Shown here piece after piece: positions 1 through 7,079 of a stretch of DNA of 10,077 nt (position 1 is its first letter; every line of letters starts with the position of its first letter). The notes beneath the pieces were generated by a model, which was given only the letters and a program-made list of their open reading frames with translations, had not been told where the DNA came from and searched no databases. The translations under genes and the position numbers were made by a program. Location: the NCBI GenBank assembly GCA_027035735.1, contig JALVUH010000048.1, positions 1 through 10,077 on the forward strand, written 5' to 3'. The stretch comes from Nautiliaceae bacterium (lineage in GTDB: Bacteria; Campylobacterota; Campylobacteria; Campylobacterales; Nautiliaceae).

Positions 1-954
1 TTAAACTCCAGCCTCTTCTCTTCTTTGTAAATATTCCCAATATTCATCAACTTGTTTTTGTATCTCTTCAATAACCCATTTATTTTCTGGTTTAAATAGA
101 TGTGCAAATCTACCTTGTCTACTTAGATATTCTTCAACAGGAATTTTTTGTTTTGGTCTATAAGTAATAGTAAGTTTATGACCATCTTCTATTTCATAAA
201 GTGGAAACATGCAAGTCTCAACTGCTAAATCACCAATTTCCACAGTATCTTCTGGTTTAAATTTCCACTCAGTCGTACAAGGACTTAGTGCATTAATAAA
301 TGTAGGTCCTACAGTTGATAAAGCTTTTGCAGCTTTTGCAGCTAAGTCTTTCCAATGTTTTGTTCCAGGTACTGCTGTTGCAACATAAGGACATCCGTGA
401 GCTGCCATAATCATTGTTAAATCTTTTTTTCTATGTTTTTCACCATAACTCACTCTTCCCCTAGGACTTGTAGTAGTATGAGCTCCAATTGGAGTTGATG
501 AGCTTCTTTGTCCTCCTGTATTCATATACCCTTCGTTATCAAGACATACATATAAAAAGTCATGACCTCTCTCAGTTGCACCGGAGAGTGATTGGAAACC
601 GATATCATAAGTTCCACCATCACCACCAAATGCTACAAATTTTACATTTCTATCTTCATTATAAAGTCTATTTTTTCTACTAAGTGCTTTATACATAGCC
701 TCAGCACCGCTAATACCAGCTGCTGCATTTTCAAATCCTATATGAAGCCAGCTTACATCCCATGAAGTATATGGATAAATTGCACTACATACTTCAAGAC
801 ATCCTGTAGCAGTTGAAATTACTAAATCATCATCAGTTGCATTTACTACTTCTCTAACAATCATACCATGCGCACACCCAGGACATAATCTATGTCCTCC
901 GTTAAATCTATCAGGAGTACAAGCAAATTCTTTTAAATTTCCAATATTTTTCAT
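1..954 (-). CDS. porB: Pyruvate:ferredoxin oxidoreductase, beta (TPP-binding) subunit
   Basis: This is the 317-aa thiamine diphosphate and [4Fe-4S] subunit of the four-subunit pyruvate:ferredoxin (flavodoxin) oxidoreductase, a cytoplasmic complex interconverting pyruvate + CoA and acetyl-CoA + CO2. The TPP/Mg site is clear: GGDGG at 110-114 and, further on, LDNEGYMNTGGQ at 138-149. Four cysteines match the cluster ligands of the family: C24 and C27 in CPGC, C52 in ATGCLE, and C226 in SPCTTEW. The ATG at 954 has a strong AAGGAG five bases upstream, and that site includes part of the porA stop codon, implying translational coupling. It is the last gene of porGDAB, and its TAA is the first three bases of the window, so any terminator lies outside. 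Identity is very secure. The direction of the reaction in the cell, oxidative or CO2-fixing, is inference. Confidence 0.97.
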   Translation of the reverse strand: MKNIGNLKEFACTPDRFNGGHRLCPGCAHGMIVREVVNATDDDLVISTATGCLEVCSAIYPYTSWDVSWLHIGFENAAAGISGAEAMYKALSRKNRLYNEDRNVKFVAFGGDGGTYDIGFQSLSGATERGHDFLYVCLDNEGYMNTGGQRSSSTPIGAHTTTSPRGRVSYGEKHRKKDLTMIMAAHGCPYVATAVPGTKHWKDLAAKAAKALSTVGPTFINALSPCTTEWKFKPEDTVEIGDLAVETCMFPLYEIEDGHKLTITYRPKQKIPVEEYLSRQGRFAHLFKPENKWVIEEIQKQVDEYWEYLQRREEAGV

Positions 955-963
955 ATAAACTCC

Positions 964-2181
964 TTAATTAAATGATAACTTAGGACCTCTAAGGTTTATG
1001 AAACCTTGTAAGTCAGTTACTCTTTTTCCAGCTTTTGCATTTTTCTCAGTTTCTTTAATAACTTCTAATATATGTTCAGCAGTAATATCTCTTCCACCAA
1101 GTCCATAAATATAATTTGTCATAATCGCACTTTGACCATTAGCTGCAAGAGCACCTGATACTTCATTATATAATGCACCCATTGCACCCATTGGAGCATT
1201 TCTATCAAGTGCTGCAATAGCTTTTACATTTTTTAATTTTTCAGCAATTTCATTATAAGGGAATGGTCTAAAAGTTCTTGGCATAAGAAGCCCTACTTTT
1301 ATACCTTCCTCTCTTGCTTTATCTACTGCTACCATTGCAGTTTCATATGCACTTCCCATAATAACAAGTGCAATTTCAGCATCATCAAGTTTATATGTTT
1401 CAACTCTATTATATTTTCTTCCTGTAAGTTTTTCAAAAGCTTCAAAAACTTCATCAATTACTACAGGAGATTCCATTAATGCTTTATGTTGGCTTGCTTT
1501 AAATTCAAAATGCCACTCTTCTTCTGTTTGAGCTCCATAAGTTACAGGATTTTTTGTATCAAGCATAGGATTCATTGGTTTATAATCACCAATAAATTTG
1601 TATGCAACTTCATCTTGAAGTGGTTCTACCACTTGAGCTGTATGTGATACTAAAAATCCATCTTGGTTAGTTGTAACTGGAAGTCTAACTCTTTCATCTT
1701 CTGCAATTTTAAATGCACATAAAGTCATATCATATGCTTCTTGAGGATTATTAGCTATTAAATGAATCCATCCAGCATCTCTACCTAAATATAAATCTCC
1801 ATGGTCTCCATGAATATTTAATGGAGATGCAAGTGCTCTATTTACTACAGTCATAACAATTGGAAGTCTCATACCACTTGCTTGATATAAAACTTCTACC
1901 ATTAATGCATAACCTTGAGATGAAGTTGCAGTTGCAACTCTTCCACCCGCTGCTGCAGCACCTACACATGCACTCATAGCAGAATGTTCTGATTCTACCA
2001 TTACAAATTCACCATCCACATATCCATCAGCTAAAAATTGCGCATAATTTTGAACAATTGGAGTTGATGGAGTAATAGGATAAGCTGCTACTACATCCAC
2101 TTGTGCTTGTCTTAGGGCATGGCTTGCAGCCATATTCCCATCCCAAACTTCCTTTTGTTTTAATTCATATCTTTCAGCCAT
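964..2181 (-). CDS. porA: Pyruvate:ferredoxin oxidoreductase, alpha subunit
   Basis: This 405-aa protein corresponds to domains I and II of single-chain pyruvate:ferredoxin oxidoreductases. The N-terminal pyrimidine-binding domain shows the family motif YPITPSTPI at 34-42, the ESEHSA segment at 63-68 whose second Glu (E65) aligns with the TPP-activating glutamate, TSSQGYALM at 86-94 and NIHGDHGD at 122-129. The C-terminal half, about 265-380, is a transketolase-C-like domain (VIMGSAYETA, LMPRTFRPFP, ALDRN). It pairs with PorB to form the active site, which lies at the interface of the two. The ATG at 2181 has AAAGGA about six bases upstream. That Shine-Dalgarno overlaps the porD stop, and the gap to porD is 10 nt. 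Length and motifs are normal, and I see no sign of truncation. Confidence 0.97.
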   Translation of the reverse strand: MAERYELKQKEVWDGNMAASHALRQAQVDVVAAYPITPSTPIVQNYAQFLADGYVDGEFVMVESEHSAMSACVGAAAAGGRVATATSSQGYALMVEVLYQASGMRLPIVMTVVNRALASPLNIHGDHGDLYLGRDAGWIHLIANNPQEAYDMTLCAFKIAEDERVRLPVTTNQDGFLVSHTAQVVEPLQDEVAYKFIGDYKPMNPMLDTKNPVTYGAQTEEEWHFEFKASQHKALMESPVVIDEVFEAFEKLTGRKYNRVETYKLDDAEIALVIMGSAYETAMVAVDKAREEGIKVGLLMPRTFRPFPYNEIAEKLKNVKAIAALDRNAPMGAMGALYNEVSGALAANGQSAIMTNYIYGLGGRDITAEHILEVIKETEKNAKAGKRVTDLQGFINLRGPKLSFN

Positions 2182-2191
2182 ACTCTTTCCT

Positions 2192-2596
2192 TTATTTATT
2201 ATCTTTTGTAGGCCATTGTTTTAATGCCTCGTCATTATCCACAAATTCAGGGAACATTAAAAGCGATTTAATAGGCGTAGGACATACATCTACACAAACC
2301 GCACAACCTTTACATAAATTATAATTAATTCCAACTATTTTTGCTTGTTTTTTACCTCTTTTATTTACCACTTCTTCTACTATAAAACAACTATCAGGAC
2401 AACTTACCCAGCAAAAATCACAATCAATACATAAATCTCTATTAAATACAGGTTTTTCAACTCTCCAATCTGCAACTTTATAATTGTATGAATTAAATTT
2501 ACTTCTTATCTTTTTTTCAGGATCTTCAAATGAAGGAAGAACCGCTCCTGGTTGAATTTTATCCCACGTTGTCATCATCTCTTTTGGTGTAGCCAT
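2192..2596 (-). CDS. porD: Pyruvate:ferredoxin oxidoreductase, delta (2x[4Fe-4S] ferredoxin) subunit
   Basis: This 134-aa bacterial-ferredoxin-type subunit carries electrons from the PorA/PorB active site to the external ferredoxin or flavodoxin. Two complete C-x2-C-x2-C-x3-C-P clusters are visible: C56, C59, C62, C66 and C95, C98, C101, C105. One further cysteine, C70, follows the first cluster (CPDSC). The roughly 50 residues before the first cluster are a polar N-terminal extension containing PGAVLPSFEDP, longer than in minimal PorD proteins. I recall such an extension in Epsilonproteobacterial PorD but have not checked it. The ATG at 2596 has AAGGAG five bases upstream, sharing two bases with the porG stop. 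It is second in the porGDAB operon. Confidence 0.96.
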   Translation of the reverse strand: MATPKEMMTTWDKIQPGAVLPSFEDPEKKIRSKFNSYNYKVADWRVEKPVFNRDLCIDCDFCWVSCPDSCFIVEEVVNKRGKKQAKIVGINYNLCKGCAVCVDVCPTPIKSLLMFPEFVDNDEALKQWPTKDNK

Positions 2597-2605
2597 AATT
2601 TCTCC

Positions 2606-3163
2606 TTATTTTACTTCTTCATAAGCTCTTTTAATAGCTCTTAAATTTCCATCAATAATTTTTCTTGGGAATTTTGAAAGAATATCTTCAATTGAAGTTA
2701 AAAAGTCTTCAAATGGGATAATTCCACTTACTTTAATAAATGCTCCAAGCATTGGAGTATTTGGAATCGCTCTACCAATCTCTTCTTGTGATATTTTAAT
2801 AGCATCAATCACATAAACTTTTTTACCTTGAAGATGTTTTGCAATACTTAATAAATCATCCTTATCCATATGAGAAGTTACTATAAAAATAGTATCATCT
2901 GTAGTATTATCAACTATCTCTTCTTGAAATACAAGTGAAGGGTCAATCACCAATACATAATCTGGAGTCATCCATTTTGAATGGTCTAAAATTGGCTTAT
3001 CATCAATTTTATCATATGCAGTCATAGGAGCACCTCTTTTTTCTGCACCATAAACCGAATAAGCTTGAACATATTTTCCAGTTCTAGCCATAACATCAGC
3101 TAAAGCTTTTGCTCCTGTTACAGCCCCCTGTCCTGCGCGTGAATGCCATCTAATTTGTAACAT
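2606..3163 (-). CDS. porG: Pyruvate:ferredoxin oxidoreductase, gamma subunit
   Basis: This is the 185-aa gamma subunit (called PorC in Helicobacter), equivalent to domain III of single-chain enzymes and involved in CoA handling. Family hallmarks are visible: the glycine-rich start RAGQGAVTGAKAL at 9-21, the SVYGAEKRGAPM segment at 36-47, a Rossmann-like core with VLVIDPSL at 70-77, and the conserved NTPMLGAF near 135-142. It is the first gene of the operon. Its ATG at 3163 is preceded by AAAGGAT with proper spacing, and a promoter with an extended -10 lies about 50 bp upstream. It diverges from trkA across a 168-bp gap. Codon use in this operon looks less AT-extreme than in the genes to the right, as expected for strongly expressed metabolic genes. 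Confidence 0.96.
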   Translation of the reverse strand: MLQIRWHSRAGQGAVTGAKALADVMARTGKYVQAYSVYGAEKRGAPMTAYDKIDDKPILDHSKWMTPDYVLVIDPSLVFQEEIVDNTTDDTIFIVTSHMDKDDLLSIAKHLQGKKVYVIDAIKISQEEIGRAIPNTPMLGAFIKVSGIIPFEDFLTSIEDILSKFPRKIIDGNLRAIKRAYEEVK

Positions 3164-3212
3164 ATTAATCCTTTTTTTCGTATTTTAACTAAAAACAGCT
3201 TAAAGTATTATT

Positions 3213-3221
3213 AATATAGCA
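3213..3221 (-). promoter_or_regulatory. Candidate porGDAB promoter, extended -10
   Basis: On the minus strand the stretch reads TTTTATGCTATATTAAT. It contains TGCTATATT, an extended -10 (TGn + TATAAT with one mismatch) preceded by a T-rich stretch, a form common in Epsilonproteobacterial sigma-70 promoters, which usually lack a clear -35. The predicted start near 3206 gives a leader of about 43 nt before the porG ATG, containing the AAAGGAT ribosome site. This is a motif match only, with no transcript evidence. Confidence 0.5.
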
Positions 3222-3240
3222 TAAAATTTATCTTTTTTCC

Positions 3241-3248
3241 TGCTAGCA
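3241..3248. promoter_or_regulatory. Palindrome TGCTAGCA, possible operator
   Basis: This is a perfect 8-bp palindrome flanked by a T-run on the left (3233-3238) and an A-run on the right (3249-3255), so the symmetry extends imperfectly to about 22 bp. It sits at the upstream edge (-35 region) of the candidate por promoter and about 55 bp upstream of the candidate trkA -10. A dimeric regulator could bind here. No regulator is identified in the window, and chance cannot be excluded for so short a palindrome. Confidence 0.25.
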
Positions 3249-3301
3249 AAAAAAATAAGAAATTTTTTTATGCACTTGTTACATTTTGTAATAAAATAGT
3301 T

Positions 3302-3307
3302 TATAAT
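3302..3307 (+). promoter_or_regulatory. Candidate trkAH promoter, -10 TATAAT
   Basis: This is a consensus TATAAT in the AT-rich divergent region. A weak -35 candidate, TTGTTA at 3277-3282, is 19 bp away. The predicted start near 3314 leaves a leader of about 18 nt containing AAGGAG at 3321-3326, five bases before the trkA ATG at 3332. In DNA this AT-rich a TATAAT can occur by chance, so support rests mainly on its position. Confidence 0.45.
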
Positions 3308-3331
3308 TATTATTTAAAATAAGGAGTATAT

Positions 3332-4606
3332 ATGAATATTTTAATTGCTGGTGGTGGAAAAGTAGGCTATAATATAGCAAAATTCTTACACCAAAAACAT
3401 AATATTACTATTATTGAAAAAGATGAAAACAAAATAAATTTTATAAATGAATCTCTTGATGTTTTATGTATTTTAGGAGATTTAAGAGATGCTTTAACAT
3501 ATGAAAATTTAGAAAAAGAGTATGATTATTTTATTGGTGTAAGTGATAATGATGAAGTTAATTTACTAAGTTCCGCACTTATTGATGATTTTACAAAAGT
3601 AAATATAAAAATATTAAGAATTCATAATACTTCTTACTCTCTAACTTCAATAGCTGAAAAATTAGAAATTGAAAATATGATTTATTCAAATACTATTCCT
3701 GTTTTAAACATCCAAAAATTAATTCATCTACCCCAAGCCAATAATATTAAAGATTTAGCGTTTACTGATAAAATATTGGTATCTGTAAATAGTGAAATAG
3801 ATATAAAAATTAATGAAATTGAATCTGATAAAGTAAAAGTTATAGCTATAGTAGATGATAAAGAAAATATCTATTTTAATAAAGAAGAAATAAATAAAAA
3901 TGAATTAATCTACTTAATAGGAGATATTGATTCATTAAAAGAGATTTTAAAAAAATTAGCTCCAAATCAACCTGAAAAAATTAAAAATATTTTAATTTTT
4001 GGAGCAAATGAATTAGGGATAGAAATAGCAAATACTTTAAAATCTTTAGATTTAAATATAACAATTATTGAATCAGATAGCAACTTAGCATATAAAGCTG
4101 CAAAAAAACTTGATGAAGAAATTATGATAATTAACGAATCATTTGATGATGCCAATCTATTTATAAGCGAAAATTTACAAAATAATGATATTTCAATTGC
4201 AGCTACTTCTTCTGATGAAAAAAATATTTTAAAATCATTAATTGCAAAAAAATATGGTATCAAAAAAACTATTTGTATTAATAACAATCCTTACTATCAC
4301 TCTATTATGAACTCTTTACATCTACCAATTGTAAGAGGACCTAAAATGGCTACTGTATATAAAATTTTAGAAAAAATTGATAGTGAAAAAATTATATTTG
4401 AAAAATTATTTGTAGGGTTTAAAGCAAAAGCTTATATTAAAAAAATATTTATGGAAAAAACAATTAAACCTCCAAAAGAAAATTGTAAAGTATTGGTTTT
4501 AAGAGATAATAAATTAATAGAAGTAAATGGAGAATTTACAGTTTTGCCAAATGATATAGTATTTTATTTTACTTTAGGGAGCAAATCATGGATAGAAGAT
4601 CTATAG
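3332..4606 (+). CDS. trkA: Trk potassium uptake regulatory subunit TrkA
   Basis: This 424-aa cytoplasmic gating ring subunit of the Trk K+ uptake system binds NAD(H)/nucleotides and controls TrkH. Its two tandem RCK units fit the TrkA layout (E. coli form about 458 aa). The first Rossmann domain starts at residue 2, with GGGKVG at 7-12 and an acidic end of strand 2 (IIEKD, 27-31) that suits dinucleotide binding. A first TrkA-C domain spans about 140-205. The second Rossmann domain starts at about 218, with IIESD at 245-249, and a second TrkA-C spans about 355-424. The second glycine loop is degenerate (GANELG, 224-229, lacking the middle Gly of GxGxxG), so the second site may bind differently or not at all. 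It is directly followed by, and overlaps, trkH. The ATG has a strong AAGGAG upstream. Confidence 0.93.
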   Translation: MNILIAGGGKVGYNIAKFLHQKHNITIIEKDENKINFINESLDVLCILGDLRDALTYENLEKEYDYFIGVSDNDEVNLLSSALIDDFTKVNIKILRIHNTSYSLTSIAEKLEIENMIYSNTIPVLNIQKLIHLPQANNIKDLAFTDKILVSVNSEIDIKINEIESDKVKVIAIVDDKENIYFNKEEINKNELIYLIGDIDSLKEILKKLAPNQPEKIKNILIFGANELGIEIANTLKSLDLNITIIESDSNLAYKAAKKLDEEIMIINESFDDANLFISENLQNNDISIAATSSDEKNILKSLIAKKYGIKKTICINNNPYYHSIMNSLHLPIVRGPKMATVYKILEKIDSEKIIFEKLFVGFKAKAYIKKIFMEKTIKPPKENCKVLVLRDNKLIEVNGEFTVLPNDIVFYFTLGSKSWIEDL

Positions 4607-6033
4607 CTAAAATTATCAAATTTTTAGCTTTAATAGGTCTTGTAATACAAGCAGGATTTATAATTCCTCTTATAACATCATTTATTTATTATAATGAATA
4701 TTTTATTGAATATTATATTTTATGCACATTGTTTTTTTTATTTTTATATTTTATACTTTACAAAGTAAAACTTGATTTAACTATAAAAGAAGCCATACTT
4801 AGCGTAAATTTAGTATGGATTTTAGGAGGGATTATAGGTGCTGGAGCACTGATGGTAACTTCTGGAGTTAGTTTTGTAGATGGATTTTTTGAAAGTGTTA
4901 GTGGATTTACTACTACAGGAGCTACTATTTATACTCACATATCCGATTTACCAAAAGTTACTTTAATGCTTAGAAGTACAATGCATTGGCTTGGAGGTAT
5001 GGGTATAATAGTATTAGGAATTGGTATTATAGCAATGATAAATCCAACTGCATCTCTAGCTCTTTTTAAATCAGAATCAACAGGAATTAGCGCTACTAAA
5101 ATAACTCCAAAATTAAAAAATACCGCTGCAAATTTGTGGAAAGTTTATGCATTAATTACAATTTTAAATATTGCATTGCTTAAAATAGAAGGAATGAATT
5201 GGTTTGATGCAATAAATCATGCATTTGCAACTATTTCAACTGGAGGATTTTCTACAAAAGATGCATCTCTTGGATATTGGATTCACAATCCTTTAATTCT
5301 TTGGACTACTACATTTTTTATGACCATCTCTGCTCTTAATTTTGTAGCTCATTATAAAGCATTAAAAGGAGATTTTAGTGGATATAAAAGTGAAGAAGTA
5401 AAATGGTTTTTAATAGTTTTTATTTTATTGTCTTTGGCATTAGGGTTTGTGCATTATTTTTCATCTAAAGATTCCCTATTTTTCTCTATGACAAACTCAT
5501 TTTTTACTATTTCTTCTGTTATCAGTACTACAGGATTTGCTACACTTGATTATTCTCAATGGGGACATTTAGCTATAGCAATAATCTTTATAGCAATGCT
5601 TGTAGGCGGAAATGCAGGAAGTACGGCTGGAGGTATCAAAGTAATTAGATATGTAGTAATGTTTAAAAATTTAAAATATCAAATTAAAAAATTTTTATTT
5701 CCTAATGCCATTTTTTCAATAAAAGTGGATAAAACCCCTATAAATGCAAATGTATTAAGTCATGTTGGTGCATTTTTCTTTTTATATATTTTGACAAATG
5801 CAATTATTGCCCTTTATCTTTTTGCAAGTGGATATGATGCTTTAACTTCTATAAGTGCGGCTCTTGCAAGTGTTGGAAATATTGGACCTGGATTTGGACT
5901 TGTAGGACCTGCTGATAACTTTGCATTTTTTACACCTCTTCAAAAAATAATACTTTCAATTGGAATGATTATAGGAAGACTTGAATGTTTTACCGTAATT
6001 ATTCTATTTTATAAAGATTTCTGGAAACGTTAA
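4588..6033 (+). CDS. trkH: Trk potassium transporter membrane subunit TrkH
   Basis: This 481-aa inner-membrane K+ translocating subunit is close to the E. coli length (483). The fourfold pseudo-repeat of a K+-channel-like protein shows in four pore loops: SGFTTTGAT at 105-113, ATISTGGFS at 214-222, VISTTGFAT at 311-319 and ASVGNIGPG at 427-435. Between them lie many hydrophobic helices, including 11-33, 40-58, 73-92, 137-151, 187-200, 273-290, 327-341, 392-412 and 453-465. Further hallmarks are GGNAGSTAGGIKVIR at 340-354, the gating segment of the third repeat, and IGRLECFT at 462-469 at the C-terminus. The ATG overlaps the end of trkA by 19 nt, with the ribosome site GGGAG inside trkA, indicating coupled production of the two subunits. 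It ends in a convergent 4-nt overlap with the methyltransferase gene. Confidence 0.95.
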   Translation: MDRRSIAKIIKFLALIGLVIQAGFIIPLITSFIYYNEYFIEYYILCTLFFLFLYFILYKVKLDLTIKEAILSVNLVWILGGIIGAGALMVTSGVSFVDGFFESVSGFTTTGATIYTHISDLPKVTLMLRSTMHWLGGMGIIVLGIGIIAMINPTASLALFKSESTGISATKITPKLKNTAANLWKVYALITILNIALLKIEGMNWFDAINHAFATISTGGFSTKDASLGYWIHNPLILWTTTFFMTISALNFVAHYKALKGDFSGYKSEEVKWFLIVFILLSLALGFVHYFSSKDSLFFSMTNSFFTISSVISTTGFATLDYSQWGHLAIAIIFIAMLVGGNAGSTAGGIKVIRYVVMFKNLKYQIKKFLFPNAIFSIKVDKTPINANVLSHVGAFFFLYILTNAIIALYLFASGYDALTSISAALASVGNIGPGFGLVGPADNFAFFTPLQKIILSIGMIIGRLECFTVIILFYKDFWKR

Positions 6034-6449
6034 AAAACAAAAGGAATCAATCTTTTTGTTTTTTTCATATATTCTTTATAACATTTATTTTTACTCCAAA
6101 GCTTTTCTTCATAAAACATTTTAACAAGCATTACTAAAACCAATAAGATAAAAATAATCCATTTAAAAAAAGTATTAAAAAATATAGCCATTCCAAGTCC
6201 CATTAAAATAACAGATAAATACATAGGATGTCTTATATAAGAATAAATTCCATTAGTTATAAGAATACAATTTTCTTTTATATCTGGTCTTATATTAAAA
6301 TTATTTTTAGGATGAGTATTTACAGCTATAATTCCTATAATAAATCCAATAACAAAAACTACTAATCCCCAAAAATTAGAAACTTTAGAAGGAAAAAATA
6401 ATAATGCTAAAAATAAAAATTGAAAAAAAACTAATACTCTACTCAACAT
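6030..6449 (-). CDS. ICMT/PEMT-family integral membrane methyltransferase
   Basis: This 139-aa membrane protein of the isoprenylcysteine carboxyl methyltransferase / phospholipid methyltransferase-like family is predicted to be SAM-dependent. It has about four hydrophobic segments (about 3-20, 25-44, 78-94, 97-112). The SAM-binding signature appears as GIYSYIRHPMYLS at 67-79, with the RHPMY core at 73-77, a paired EE at 114-115, and a C-terminal KEYMKKTKRLIPF that matches the family ending. The substrate is not predictable, since bacterial members act on varied small or lipid targets. The ATG at 6449 overlaps the upstream HAD gene by 11 nt and has no good Shine-Dalgarno, so translation probably depends on coupling. 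It is the last gene of the run, and its end contains the terminator hairpin. A link to isoprenoid or lipid metabolism through dxr and cdsA is inference only. Confidence 0.8.
   Translation of the reverse strand: MLSRVLVFFQFLFLALLFFPSKVSNFWGLVVFVIGFIIGIIAVNTHPKNNFNIRPDIKENCILITNGIYSYIRHPMYLSVILMGLGMAIFFNTFFKWIIFILLVLVMLVKMFYEEKLWSKNKCYKEYMKKTKRLIPFVF
6032..6064. terminator. Bidirectional terminator hairpin overlapping convergent gene ends
   Basis: Left arm AAAAAACAAAAGGA (6032-6045), loop ATCAA (6046-6050) and right arm TCTTTTTGTTTTTT (6051-6064) form a 14-bp stem. In the trkH transcript it has one G-U pair and ends in a U-run. In the opposite transcript the same position is an A-C mismatch, also followed by a U-run. 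The hairpin begins within the trkH stop codon and lies almost wholly inside the last codons of the methyltransferase gene. The stem is very AT-rich, so strength is uncertain. Confidence 0.6.
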
Positions 6450-7077
6450 TTTTTATAAATTTTACAGCTTCAAGTGCATTTTTTTTTACAATATCAGCAC
6501 ATTTTATAAGTTCATTTTTTGGAGTATAATCTCCAATAACTCCTACACCAAAAACTCCTGCTTCTTTGCTACTAACCATATCAAGACAAGTATCTCCTAT
6601 CATAAAAGTAGCTTCTTTTTTTGCATTCATAGCATGAATTGCTCTAAGAATTGGCTCAGGATGAGGTTTTGGATTTTCTACATTTTCTCTACCTATTAAA
6701 ACTTCAAAATAATCCATCAATCCAAAATGCTCCATTAACTCTTTTGAATATCTTGCCGTTTTCGTAGTAACAATTCCAAGTCTTGCAAATTGACTCGCTT
6801 CAATTACAGCTTCTTTTGCAAAAGGCAGAAGCTTTGTTTTTTGAGTAGATATTTTTCTATAATGTTTTTTATATTCATCTACAAAATCCCATACTTTATC
6901 TCTGCTAATTCCTAATCTTTCAAACATTATATCAAGAGGAAGACCTATTAACTTTTTTATTTCCTTTTCATTTGGAGTCTCTTTATTAAATGCTCTAAAA
7001 GCAATATCAAAACTTTCCAAAATAGCCTCAGTAGAATCTATTAATGTCCCATCCAAATCAAATAGAATAACTCTCAA
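6439..7077 (-). CDS. HAD-superfamily phosphatase, Gph/PpaX-like
   Basis: This 212-aa haloacid-dehalogenase-like hydrolase of the phosphoglycolate phosphatase/pyrophosphatase group is predicted cytoplasmic. All four motifs are present: motif I DLDGTLID at 7-14 (nucleophile D7, acid/base D9), motif II in IVTTKT at 102-107, motif III Lys K137 in NPKPHP, and motif IV GDTCLDM at 161-167. The cap region lies at about 15-85. The start is TTG at 7077. No in-frame ATG precedes motif I, AAAGG lies six bases upstream (7084-7088), and the N-terminus MRVILFDLDGT is exactly where the family begins. Its start is 2 nt after the dxr stop and its TAG end overlaps the methyltransferase by 11 nt. Phosphoglycolate phosphatase (gph) is the most likely role, but substrate cannot be told from sequence in this group. 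Confidence 0.88.
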   Translation of the reverse strand: MRVILFDLDGTLIDSTEAILESFDIAFRAFNKETPNEKEIKKLIGLPLDIMFERLGISRDKVWDFVDEYKKHYRKISTQKTKLLPFAKEAVIEASQFARLGIVTTKTARYSKELMEHFGLMDYFEVLIGRENVENPKPHPEPILRAIHAMNAKKEATFMIGDTCLDMVSSKEAGVFGVGVIGDYTPKNELIKCADIVKKNALEAVKFIKNVE

Positions 7078-7079
7078 AT

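Noticed and set aside
489..683. 64-aa open frame on the plus strand inside porB
   Set aside because: It is antisense to a highly conserved gene, with low-complexity His/Tyr-rich content and no family resemblance; it is a shadow frame.
2103..2324. 73-aa plus-strand frame spanning the porA/porD junction
   Set aside because: It is antisense to two secure genes, with no ribosome site or recognisable domain.
3967..4287. 106-aa minus-strand frame inside trkA
   Set aside because: It is antisense to the second RCK unit; its hydrophobic, Ser/Phe-rich content is what AT-rich antisense translation produces.
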